Below, piece by piece: positions 43,571-50,685 of a stretch of DNA of 50,685 bases. Position numbers and translations under genes: made by a program. The notes beneath the pieces were generated by a model. It had not been told where the DNA came from, searched no databases, and saw only the letters and a program-made list of their open reading frames with translations. The DNA comes from Alphaproteobacteria bacterium UBA2784 (GTDB lineage: Bacteria; Pseudomonadota; Alphaproteobacteria; Micropepsales; Micropepsaceae), in NCBI GenBank assembly GCA_002352285.1, contig DEIC01000020.1, positions 1 to 50,685 on the forward strand, read 5' to 3'. Numbering within the stretch: position 1 is the stretch's first letter; each line of letters opens with the position of its first letter.

Positions 43571-44926
43571 TCAATTCGGCTGGGGGGCGGGTTCTTCTGT
43601 GGCGCCAGAGGCGTCAGACACCGGGCTCGGCAGTTCCTCCACGCCCATCGCCGGGCCGCCGCGCAGATAGTTCAGCGCATAGGCCAGCTGATAGTCCTCG
43701 GTCGCATCGCCATCAGGCGGATAGACGACAAGGCGCGTCTTGGGTTCCACCACCTGATCGCCGTCGAGATGGCCGCGCAGATCGGCCTCCGAGCGGCGGC
43801 GGGGCGTATCCTCGGCCTCGGCCGTCTCAACCGCCTTGGGCTTCAGATGGACTTCGATTTCCGGCTGGATGCCGTGTGCCTGAATGGAGCGGCCCGACGG
43901 CGTGAAGTAACGCGCCGTGGTCAGACGCAGCGCGCCCTCGCCCGCGCCCAGAGGAATGATCGTCTGGACCGAGCCTTTGCCGAAGGACAGCGTGCCCATC
44001 AGAATGGCGCGGCCGTGATCCTGAAGTGCGCCAGCCACGATTTCGCTGGCCGATGCCGAGCCGCCATTGATGAGGATGACCACCGGCTTGCCGCCCGCGG
44101 CATCGCCATTGCGCGCGTTATAGCGCTCAATGTCCTGCGCATCGCGGCCGCGGGTGGAAACGACTTCGCCGCGATCAAGAAATGCGTCGGAGACGGCAAT
44201 CGCCTGATCGAGCAAGCCGCCGGGATTGTTGCGCAGATCAAGCACATAGCCCTTGAGGTCGGGAACCTGCTGCGCCAGCTGCTCAAAGGCCTTGATGAGG
44301 CCGGATTCCGTCTGCTCGTTGAACGAGGTGATGCGGATGTAACCGATGTCGCCCTCGGCGCGGAAGCGCACGCTCGCCACCTTGATGCTGGCGCGGGTCA
44401 GGGTGACGTCAAAGGGCTTTTCCTGGCCTTCGCGGAAAATGGTCAGCGTCACCGTCGTGTTGGGCGGGCCGCGCATCTGCTCTACGGCTTCATTGAGCGT
44501 GAGACCGGTAATGTCGCGGCCGTCGAGCGCGAGAATCTTGTCGCCAGACTGAATGCCAGCCTCGGCTGCGGGCGTTTCATCCATCGGCGAAATTACCGTG
44601 ACAATGCCGTCTTCGACTGTCACTTCGATGCCAAGGCCGCCAAACTCGCCGCGCGTCTGCACCTGCATGGCGGCGAATTCTTCTGCGTCCATATAGCTGG
44701 AATGGGGATCAAGCGACTCCAGCATGCCGCGGATCGAGGCTTCGACCAGTTCGGCGTCGCCGACGTCGCGCACATAGGAGCGGCGCACGCGCTCGAACAC
44801 ATCGCCGTAAAGATTGAGCTGGCGATACGTCTCCGAACCCGCAACCACGGTTGTGGCCGGAACGGCGAAGACCGCAACGACGAAACCTGCAAGGGCTGCC
44901 AGGGCGGCAACGAGGGTCTTGTGCAT
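43571..44926 (-). CDS. ctpA: C-terminal processing peptidase, S41 family
   Basis: Periplasmic serine protease that trims proteins at their C-terminus; 451 residues. It has an N-terminal signal/anchor (1-30), a PDZ domain (about 95-170, GGLGIEVTVEDG) and the S41 domain with Ser292 in GGSASASEI and Lys317 in LSFGKGSVQT, a spacing of 25 as in Prc. The C-terminal tail is acidic and Pro/Ala-rich. The start ATG 44926 (MHKTLVAALAA) has GGGAAG upstream. In many proteobacteria CtpA works with envelope hydrolases; envC lies just upstream in the same direction. The 185-nt gap to envC shows nothing clear. Confidence 0.95.
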   Translation of the reverse strand: MHKTLVAALAALAGFVVAVFAVPATTVVAGSETYRQLNLYGDVFERVRRSYVRDVGDAELVEASIRGMLESLDPHSSYMDAEEFAAMQVQTRGEFGGLGIEVTVEDGIVTVISPMDETPAAEAGIQSGDKILALDGRDITGLTLNEAVEQMRGPPNTTVTLTIFREGQEKPFDVTLTRASIKVASVRFRAEGDIGYIRITSFNEQTESGLIKAFEQLAQQVPDLKGYVLDLRNNPGGLLDQAIAVSDAFLDRGEVVSTRGRDAQDIERYNARNGDAAGGKPVVILINGGSASASEIVAGALQDHGRAILMGTLSFGKGSVQTIIPLGAGEGALRLTTARYFTPSGRSIQAHGIQPEIEVHLKPKAVETAEAEDTPRRRSEADLRGHLDGDQVVEPKTRLVVYPPDGDATEDYQLAYALNYLRGGPAMGVEELPSPVSDASGATEEPAPQPN

Positions 44927-45111
44927 GTCTTTCTTCCCGCTTCTCACATTCCTGCTGGCACATGCCGCGTCCCCAATCGGGACAAAGGCGATGCCGGTTT
45001 ACATGTCCTGCAAACAGCCTGCCGTAACCACCTTTTCGGGGCATAACATGGCAATTTGATGCCTGGACCAGTTTTCACGCCAACCCACTCAATTCCCACG
45101 TTAATTCGGCG

Positions 45112-46320
45112 TCATCCGCCAGCCTCTGCCGCCGCCGCAAACCAGGGCCACGGGTCAAGCGGATCACGATTGCGCTGGATCTCCACATAGAGCACTGCGT
45201 CCAGATCGGGCATCAGGCCAAGTGGTTCACCCGCCAGCACAAACTGGCCGCTTGCCGCATCGATGCGGCCAAATCCCGCCAGTACCATGAAGTATCCGTC
45301 GCCCGGCGACAGGATCAAGAGTTGACCATAGCTGCCAAAGGTTCCGGTGAACACGATTTCGCCATCGGCGGGCGCAGTGACCTGGGCCAGTGGTGCTGTC
45401 GCAAGGGTAAGGCCTTCGGCCACGCCGGCTGGCGGGATGGGGTCGCCGAAACGGCCAGCCAATGTGCCATTGGCGGGGAGCGGAAGCCTCCCTTTGAGCG
45501 CGGCAAAGCCGGTGCGTCCGGCAGCACCCGCCGACACGGTGACAGGTGTTTCGGTCACTTCGCCCGTCACCGCATCCGGTGTTGCGGGCGCCTCCTCTTC
45601 CAGCCAGGCCATCAGCGACTGCATGTCGGCGGCGCGGCGCGACAATTCCTCCAGCCGCGCGCGCTCAACCGCGAGGTCGCCCATGGTGCGCTCCTGCAAT
45701 GTGCGCTTGGCTTCAACCAGCCCGTCAATCTCGGTCCGGGTGCGGGCGTAATCGGCGTTGGCCTTTTCAAGCGCGGCCTGACGCGTGTGGATGCCGGCAA
45801 TCAGCTCCTCGATCTCCTCCAGATTGCGGCGCAGCGCCTCAGCCTCACGCACGATCTGGCGGGTGAGGGCTGACATCATCATGGCGGCGCGTGCGGCTTC
45901 GGCGCCATCGTCGGGTGACAGAAAAATTGCAGGCGGCGGATTGCGGCGCAGGCGCTGCAGCACGGTCAGAAGCGGGCCCAGCGTTTCGCGTTTGGCCGCA
46001 AGGGCGTTGCGCGCATTTGCCAGACGATCGCGCAAGACCGGCAATTCGGCGCTCAGGCGTGCGCGTTCGCGCTCGTTTTCCTGAATCGCCGCAGCCGCCT
46101 CGATGGCGCGCGAACGCAGACGTTCGATTTCAGCGGCAAGGGCCTCGGCTTCGGCAGAGAGGTCTTCCTCGGTGTTGCGGCGGATTTCAATCTCACCCTC
46201 GATGACTTCCAGCTCCTCTGGCGTGCGTGCGGGGGCGTCGCCGGAGTCTTGCGCGCGGGCGGGGGTGAGGAGGGTGAGGAGGAGGGCAGCGAGGACACAT
46301 TTTCCAAAGGGCAAGTTCAA
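45112..46320 (-). CDS. envC: EnvC-like murein hydrolase activator, M23 domain
   Basis: A 402-residue periplasmic protein that activates amidases for septal wall splitting. It has a signal peptide (1-23), a long coiled coil (about 35-245, with Glu/Arg/Ala heptads) and a LytM/M23 domain (about 300-395). The zinc ligands of active M23 peptidases are degenerate (GYFMVLAGF where HxxxxH-type residues would sit), as in E. coli EnvC, so it probably activates rather than cuts. I choose TTG 46320: GGGGAGG lies 5 nt upstream and it opens exactly on the signal peptide. That ribosome-binding site lies inside a strong hairpin of repeat copy C. Confidence 0.88.
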   Translation of the reverse strand: MNLPFGKCVLAALLLTLLTPARAQDSGDAPARTPEELEVIEGEIEIRRNTEEDLSAEAEALAAEIERLRSRAIEAAAAIQENERERARLSAELPVLRDRLANARNALAAKRETLGPLLTVLQRLRRNPPPAIFLSPDDGAEAARAAMMMSALTRQIVREAEALRRNLEEIEELIAGIHTRQAALEKANADYARTRTEIDGLVEAKRTLQERTMGDLAVERARLEELSRRAADMQSLMAWLEEEAPATPDAVTGEVTETPVTVSAGAAGRTGFAALKGRLPLPANGTLAGRFGDPIPPAGVAEGLTLATAPLAQVTAPADGEIVFTGTFGSYGQLLILSPGDGYFMVLAGFGRIDAASGQFVLAGEPLGLMPDLDAVLYVEIQRNRDPLDPWPWFAAAAEAGG

Positions 46321-46324
46321 TTGA

Positions 46325-46484
46325 GCCTCCCCTTTTCTGAAAGGGGAGGCGGGGTTTGGCAGAGCGAAGCGAATGCCAAGCCCGGTGGGGTTGCGGGAAG
46401 CTGTACTGAGCTTGTCGGTGGTGCCCCCCACCGATTTGCGCCAGTGCGCAAATCTGCCTCCCCCAGACACGGGGGAGGCGAAAG
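46325..46484. repeat. Multi-hairpin intergenic repeat, copy C, overlapping the envC ribosome-binding site
   Basis: This fills the 181-nt gap between gpmI and envC. Stems: GCCTCCCCTTT/AAAGGGGAGGC (46325-46350, 11 bp perfect), GGGTTTGGC/GCCAAGCCC (46352-46383) with GAGCGAAGCGAA (46362-46373) in its loop, GGTGGGG/CCCCACC (46384-46390 with 46426-46432), GATTTGCGC/GCGCAAATC (46433-46454) and GCCTCCCCC/GGGGGAGGC (46456-46479). On the minus strand the first stem contains the envC Shine-Dalgarno GGGGAGG. Confidence 0.7.
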
Positions 46485-46501
46485 GAACAAGGGTGCGCTC
46501 C

Positions 46502-48073
46502 TCACGGTTCCGCCCTCTGGTGAACCCGCAACAGGCTCTTGCCTGTCATCTCCGGCGGCACATCAATGTTCAGGATGGAAAGAATGGTGGGTGCGAGATC
46601 AGCGAGGCAGCCATCGGCGAGCGTGGCGGGAGCACTGAGCGCGCCGCCATTCACAAGAATCAGCGGCACGTCGAACGTTGTGTGCTGCGTGAAAGGTTCG
46701 CCGGTTTCGGGATCGCGCATCATTTCGACATTGCCGTGATCGGCGGTCACGAGCATGACACCGCCTGCCTGTTCGATGGCACTGCGCAGGCGGGCGAGGC
46801 ATCCATCCACCACTTCCACCGCCTTGATCGCAGCGTCGAGGTTGCCGGTGTGGCCCACCTGATCGGGATTGGCGTAGTTGGCAATGATGACGTCAAACCT
46901 GTTCGACGCAATGGCGGCAACGAGCCTGTCGGTTACCTCATGCGCCGACATTTCGGGCTTCAAATCATAGGTTTTGACCTTGGGGCTGGGCACAAGAATG
47001 CGCTCCTCGCCCTCAAACACGGTTTCGCGCCCGCCATTAAAGAAGAAGGTGACGTGCGCATATTTCTCGGTCTCGGCAATGCGCAACTGTTTGAGGCCGT
47101 GATGCGCCAGCACTTCGCCCAGCGCATTGGGCACGTCGATGGGCGGATAGAGGGCGGGCATCAGCCGGGCGAGCGCCGACGAATATTCGGAGAGACCGGC
47201 GGCAGCGGCAAAGGCAATTCCGTCCCCGCGCGCAAAACCATTGAAAGCAGGATCGAGCAGAGCGGTCATGATTTCGCGCGCACGGTCTGCGCGGAAATTG
47301 CACATCACGACGGCATCACCAGTCTTCATTCCCGCATAGCCGCCAATCACAGCGGGGGTAATGAACTCGTCGGTTTCATCGGATGCATAGGCGGCGGCGA
47401 TGGCGGCTTTTGCGCTGGTGGCGTTGGACGCCCTTCCAGAGGCCATCGCGTCATAGGCTTTCTCCACGCGTTCCCAGCGATTGTCGCGGTCCATGCCAAA
47501 GAAGCGCCCGCCGATGGTGGCGATCTTCACGCGGCCGGTTGCAGCAGTCGCTTCCTCGAACGCCTGCACATAGCCCAGTGCGCTTTTTGGTGGGGTGTCG
47601 CGGCCATCAAGAAATGCATGCACCCACACGTGCACGCCTTCGCCCGCCGCGATGTTGGCAATCGCGGCGATGTGATCCTGATGGCTGTGCACCCCGCCGG
47701 GCGAGAGGAGGCCGAGGAGGTGAAGCGCGCCGCCTGCCGCCTTCACTTTGGCCAGCACGTCACGCAGCACTTTGTTCTTTGCCAGCGCACCGCTGTCGGC
47801 ATCAGCGGTGATGCGGTCGAGATCCTGCACCAGCACGCGGCCGCCGCCGATATTCATGTGGCCGACTTCGGAATTGCCCATCTGGCCCCTGGGCAGGCCC
47901 ACGGCCTCGCCCGACGTTGCCAGAAACGACCACGGCCCCTCATCCATCATGCGGCGGTAATGCGGAATGTTGGCGAGCGCGAGCGCGTTGTCTTCGCGCT
48001 CCTTGCGATAGCCCCAGCCATCAAGGATGCACAGAAGGACGGGGCGTGGCTTCTTTTGCGGCGTCTTGTCCAT
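46502..48073 (-). CDS. gpmI: 2,3-bisphosphoglycerate-independent phosphoglycerate mutase
   Basis: Glycolytic enzyme interconverting 3- and 2-phosphoglycerate with two Mn ions; 523 residues from ATG 48073. It has LLCILDGWGYR with metal-ligand Asp18, the phosphoserine nucleophile Ser68 in GNSEVGH, GLLSPGGVHSHQDH, HAFLDGRDTPP, NYANPDQVGHTG and TADHGNVEMM. The start is not certain: the ATG at 48109 would add 12 residues, and neither has a good ribosome-binding site; I prefer 48073 because homologues begin close to PRPVLLCILDGWG. It follows rlmH closely. Confidence 0.95.
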   Translation of the reverse strand: MDKTPQKKPRPVLLCILDGWGYRKEREDNALALANIPHYRRMMDEGPWSFLATSGEAVGLPRGQMGNSEVGHMNIGGGRVLVQDLDRITADADSGALAKNKVLRDVLAKVKAAGGALHLLGLLSPGGVHSHQDHIAAIANIAAGEGVHVWVHAFLDGRDTPPKSALGYVQAFEEATAATGRVKIATIGGRFFGMDRDNRWERVEKAYDAMASGRASNATSAKAAIAAAYASDETDEFITPAVIGGYAGMKTGDAVVMCNFRADRAREIMTALLDPAFNGFARGDGIAFAAAAGLSEYSSALARLMPALYPPIDVPNALGEVLAHHGLKQLRIAETEKYAHVTFFFNGGRETVFEGEERILVPSPKVKTYDLKPEMSAHEVTDRLVAAIASNRFDVIIANYANPDQVGHTGNLDAAIKAVEVVDGCLARLRSAIEQAGGVMLVTADHGNVEMMRDPETGEPFTQHTTFDVPLILVNGGALSAPATLADGCLADLAPTILSILNIDVPPEMTGKSLLRVHQRAEP

Positions 48074-48124
48074 GAGGGGAAGATAGGAACGGGCGGCTTC
48101 CAAGTCCATGGCGGTATGCGCCGC

Positions 48125-48580
48125 TTAAGGCCGGTGATAGGGGTGGCCGGAAAGGATGGTGGCGGCGCGGTAGAGCTGCTCGGCCAATATCGCGCGCACC
48201 AGAAGATGCGGCATGGTCTGGGGTCCGAACGAGATCAGCGCCTGCGCCCGGGCTTTGACCTCAGGCAACAGGCCATCAGCGGCGCCAATGACGAAGGCGA
48301 GCGGTTTTGCCGCCTCGATCCGCTTTTGCAGAAGGCTGGCAAAGGCGGTGGAAGATTGCGCTTTGCCGTGTTCGTCGGCGGCAATGACATGGGCGTCGGG
48401 CGGAATGGCGGCCAGCCAGAGTTTGGCGTCGTGCGCCTTGCGCTCGGGAATTTCCGTCAGCACGACATCGCTGATGCCGAGTTTCTTGCCGATGGCGGCA
48501 AAGCGCGCCAGCCAGTCATCGGTCAGCGCACCCTCATGCGTGCCGCGCGCCGATCCGCCCGCGATCAGGAAAAGTTTCAC
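48125..48580 (-). CDS. rlmH: 23S rRNA pseudouridine-1915 N3-methyltransferase
   Basis: SPOUT-class methyltransferase modifying pseudouridine 1915 in helix 69 of 23S rRNA; 151 residues. The start is GTG 48580 (MKLFLIAGGSARG), which overlaps the rsfS stop as GTGA, with AGAGG upstream; a start at 48604 would precede the conserved MKLFLIAGG. The SAM-binding knot AFVIGAADGLLPEVKARA and the C-terminal RAILAEQLYRAATILSGHPYHR are typical. Translationally coupled to rsfS. Confidence 0.95.
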   Translation of the reverse strand: MKLFLIAGGSARGTHEGALTDDWLARFAAIGKKLGISDVVLTEIPERKAHDAKLWLAAIPPDAHVIAADEHGKAQSSTAFASLLQKRIEAAKPLAFVIGAADGLLPEVKARAQALISFGPQTMPHLLVRAILAEQLYRAATILSGHPYHRP

Positions 48581-49128
48581 GCCTCTTTGGGCGGGTCGCG
48601 CCACATGTCTTCGATGCGGTAGAAGTCGCGCACTTCGGGCCGGAAGATGTGGACGATGACGTCACCGGCATCGACCAGAACCCAGTCGCCCTGGCGCAGA
48701 CCCTCGGTCTCGGCATTGCCAAGCCCCTCTTCCTTCAGCTTGCGGGTCAGCTTCTCGGCAAGGGCCGAGACATGGCGCTGCGAGCGGCCGCTGGCGATGA
48801 TGAAGGCATCGGCGATTGAGCTTTTGCCGCTCATGTCGATGGTCATGATGTCTTCGGCCTTGTCGTCGTCCAGCGTGCGCGTAATGAGGCCGATGAGGCT
48901 TTTCAATTCCTCGCTCATCTGCGGCTTGGGCGGCGCGGCCTTTCTGGACGCTGCCTTGACTGGCGCGGATGGCTGCTTTTTGGCTGCCGCCGCTTTCTTG
49001 AGCGCGGTCTTGGTCATGCCGGCCTTGGCAGCCTTTGCCGCCATGCCGGTTTTGCGTTTGGACGACGATGCGCCCTTGCTCTTGCCGGTTTTCAGGGTCG
49101 AATCCTCCTGTTTCGTGGCCGCCATCAT
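48577..49128 (-). CDS. rsfS: Ribosome silencing factor with long basic N-terminal tail
   Basis: Binds ribosomal protein uL14 and blocks subunit joining when nutrients are scarce. The RsfS domain runs from about residue 73: ITRTLDDDKAEDIMTIDMSGKSSIADAFIIASGRSQRH, then GLRQGDWVLVDAGDVIVHIF and DFYRIEDMW. Ahead of it lie about 70 residues rich in Lys, Ala and Ser (AAKAAKAGMTKTALKKAAAAKK), resembling histone-H1-like tails; most RsfS proteins lack this. Start candidates are ATG 49128 or 49125, none with a ribosome-binding site; an internal ATG just before EELKSLIGL would give the canonical size. It follows nadD by 6 nt. Confidence 0.92.
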   Translation of the reverse strand: MMAATKQEDSTLKTGKSKGASSSKRKTGMAAKAAKAGMTKTALKKAAAAKKQPSAPVKAASRKAAPPKPQMSEELKSLIGLITRTLDDDKAEDIMTIDMSGKSSIADAFIIASGRSQRHVSALAEKLTRKLKEEGLGNAETEGLRQGDWVLVDAGDVIVHIFRPEVRDFYRIEDMWRDPPKEA

Positions 49129-49134
49129 GCCCAA

Positions 49135-49737
49135 TCAGCGCGCGGCGGGCCAGAGCCCCCTGGCCCGAATGGCGGTGGCCGAAGCGGGATGCAGCTGCGC
49201 CTCGATGAAGACGAATGGATGCGCGCGGACCAGCTTTTGGGCGGCAGGCGACAAGCGGGCGGCAATTTCGCTGCCCGGCCGGGCGATGACGGCAATGGGG
49301 GTCTCTGCCGCGATGTCGCGCCAGCGCCACCAGCGCGGAAAGGCAAGCGCGTTGTCCGATCCCATCAGCCAGAAAAACGCCGTTGCGGGTGCACTGTGTC
49401 TGAGTGCGCGCAGCGTGTCGATGGTATAGCGTGTGCCGAGCGCCGCCTCGACAGCGGTAACGCGGATTTTGGGATGGCGCGCCAGTTTGCGTGCAGCGTC
49501 GATGCGTGCGGCAAGCGGCGCCATGCCGCTTTGTGCCTTTAACGGGTTCTGTGGCGAGACAAGCCAGATCACGCGATCCAGTTTCAGGCGCGTCATCGCC
49601 ACCAGGCTGATGTGCAGATGACCTTCATGTGCCGGGTTGAATGATCCGCCCAGCAATCCGACGCGCAGACCGGCAAGGTTCTCGCCCATAAGGGCTGAAA
49701 GATGCGCCGTTGCCTTGACCGGATCAGATTTTCGCAT
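49135..49737 (-). CDS. nadD: Nicotinate-nucleotide adenylyltransferase
   Basis: Converts nicotinate mononucleotide and ATP to deamido-NAD; 200 residues. The nucleotidyltransferase motif is GLLGGSFNPAHEGHLHIS near residue 28; WLVSPQNPLK, FFWLMGSDNALAFPRWWRW and the C-terminal SATAIRARG (equivalent to the ISSTxIR motif) follow. ATG 49737 lies 3 nt after the proA stop. Part of the conserved proA-nadD-rsfS-rlmH block. Confidence 0.95.
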   Translation of the reverse strand: MRKSDPVKATAHLSALMGENLAGLRVGLLGGSFNPAHEGHLHISLVAMTRLKLDRVIWLVSPQNPLKAQSGMAPLAARIDAARKLARHPKIRVTAVEAALGTRYTIDTLRALRHSAPATAFFWLMGSDNALAFPRWWRWRDIAAETPIAVIARPGSEIAARLSPAAQKLVRAHPFVFIEAQLHPASATAIRARGLWPAAR

Positions 49738-49740
49738 CGC

Positions 49741-50685
49741 CTATGGCCGGATTTGCCCGCTGCCCCTGATGATCGTCTTATACGTGGTCAGTTCGCGCGC
49801 GCCTACGGGGCCGCGTGCGTGAAGGCGGCCGGTGGCAATGCCGATCTCGCCGCCAAAGCCGAATTCGCCGCCATCGGCAAACTGGGTTGAAGCGTTCACC
49901 AGCACGATGGCGCTGTCCACCTCTGCCGTGAAGCGGGCGGCGGCGGCCTCATCCTCACTGATGATCGCCTCGGTGTGGTGCGTGCCATAGGTGGCGATAT
50001 GGGCGATGGCCTCATCCATGCCGTTGACCGTGCGGATGTTGAGGATGGGGGCGAGATGCTCTGTATGAAAATCGGCATCGGTTGCTGGTTTGGCGCGGGG
50101 TTCGCGCGCGCAGATCTCGGCGTCGCCGCGCAATTCGCAGTTCGCGTCAATCAACGGCGCAAGGATGGGTGCCAGGTGCGTTGCAAGGATCGCGCGGTCG
50201 ATCAGCAATGTTTCGGTTGCACCACACACGCCGGGCCTGCGCATTTTGGCGTTGAAGATGATCTTTGCCGCCATCGCCGGATCGGATTTTTCATGCACGT
50301 AAGTGTGGCAAAGACCCTCCAGGTGGCCGAGCACGGGCACGCGCGCCTCGCGCTCCACACGCGCCACCAGATTTTTTCCGCCGCGCGGAATGATGAGATC
50401 AATCGCGCCCGAGAGACCTGACAGCATATGGCCCACGGCATCGCGCTCGGCGTTGGGCACAAGCTGGATGCAGGCGGCGGGCAGACCTGATTGCGTCAGT
50501 GCGCGGGCCATGGCGGCGTGGATGGCGCGCGACGACTGCAGGCTCTCGCTGCCACAGCGCAGGATGACCGCATTGCCCGCGCGCAGGGAAAGCGCACCGG
50601 CATCAGCGGTCACATTGGGGCGGCTCTCATAAATGATGCCGATCACGCCGATCGGCACGCGTACGCGCGTGAACGAAAGACCGTT
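49741..50685 (-). CDS. proA: Glutamate-5-semialdehyde dehydrogenase, 5' end cut by window
   Basis: Gamma-glutamyl phosphate reductase of proline synthesis; the C-terminal 314 residues are present. The frame runs to the window edge (NGLSFTRVRVPIGVIGIIYE), so the first 100 or so residues lie outside. Motifs are IIYESRPNVTADAGALSL, LIIPRGGKNLVARV, HTYVHEKSDP and the catalytic Cys in MRRPGVCGATETLL, with GEFGFGGEIGIATGRLHARGPVGARELTTYK at the end. First gene seen of the minus-strand block. Confidence 0.96.
   Translation of the reverse strand, partial: NGLSFTRVRVPIGVIGIIYESRPNVTADAGALSLRAGNAVILRCGSESLQSSRAIHAAMARALTQSGLPAACIQLVPNAERDAVGHMLSGLSGAIDLIIPRGGKNLVARVEREARVPVLGHLEGLCHTYVHEKSDPAMAAKIIFNAKMRRPGVCGATETLLIDRAILATHLAPILAPLIDANCELRGDAEICAREPRAKPATDADFHTEHLAPILNIRTVNGMDEAIAHIATYGTHHTEAIISEDEAAAARFTAEVDSAIVLVNASTQFADGGEFGFGGEIGIATGRLHARGPVGARELTTYKTIIRGSGQIRP

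Noticed and set aside
43769..45046. A 425-codon open frame opposite ctpA
   Set aside because: Shadow frame; ctpA on the other strand has complete S41 catalytic residues and a ribosome-binding site.
46373..48622. A 749-codon open frame on the plus strand opposite gpmI and rlmH
   Set aside because: It is antisense to strongly conserved gpmI and rlmH codons and has no recognisable domain; long open antisense frames are usual in high-G+C coding regions.

Overview
The window is a high-G+C (roughly 60-65 % by eye), almost entirely chromosomal housekeeping segment of an alphaproteobacterium. Gene order supports this: sdhC-sdhD-sdhA, zapE-mdh, sucC-sucD, sucA-sucB-lpd, priA followed by atpH-A-G-D-C, and the minus-strand block proA-nadD-rsfS-rlmH-gpmI-envC-ctpA-(divergent polysaccharide deacetylase)-rppH are typical of the class. 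LytTR membrane regulators, Inh-type and LprI-type secreted proteins and the intergenic repeats would suit a Caulobacterales/Hyphomonadaceae/Parvularculaceae-like lineage, but the exact taxon is inference. No rRNA, tRNA, phage, transposase, integron or CRISPR was seen.

Layout. 1-377: end-cut HerA-like ATPase (minus). 513-8115: succinate dehydrogenase locus with a clear promoter; sdhB is separated from sdhCDA by a four-helix DUF2306-like protein, an amidase, a small inverted membrane-anchored gene and creD. 8221-9830: secreted protein plus serine beta-lactamase-fold hydrolase. 9872-11351: compact arsenic operon arsI-arsR-arsC behind a promoter/operator dyad. 11799-20495: exported proteins (tandem Inh, LprI-like, thioredoxin-like, PDZ-hydrolase), mmsA, zapE, mdh, a DUF6624 protein and an acetyltransferase. 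20635-31198: sucCD and sucAB-lpd, interrupted by a secreted carboxylesterase and a divergent LytTR membrane regulator. 31202-35482: acetyltransferase, xerC, fructose-6-phosphate aldolase/transaldolase, priA. 35775-40654: F1 ATP synthase. 40880-41743: di-iron ferritin-like protein. 41747-50685: the conserved minus-strand envelope/ribosome/NAD block.

Functionally, within about 40 kb lie succinate dehydrogenase, malate dehydrogenase, succinyl-CoA synthetase, the 2-oxoglutarate dehydrogenase complex, methylmalonate-semialdehyde dehydrogenase and the F1 part of ATP synthase: most of the oxidative half of the TCA cycle plus the enzyme complex that uses its proton gradient.

The least explained structure is non-coding. 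Four intergenic segments (about 11366-11625, 18975-19080, 43350-43560, 46325-46484) share a multi-hairpin design with a conserved GAGCGRRGCGMA motif and changing but still pairing stems. One copy places the ribosome-binding site of envC inside an 11-bp perfect stem. Other points worth a look are the split sdh locus, dyads inside promoter spacers of three TCA operons, an in-frame 45-residue extension ahead of Mdh, an 82-bp tail-to-tail overlap of xerC with an acetyltransferase gene, and an arsenic operon without an efflux pump.
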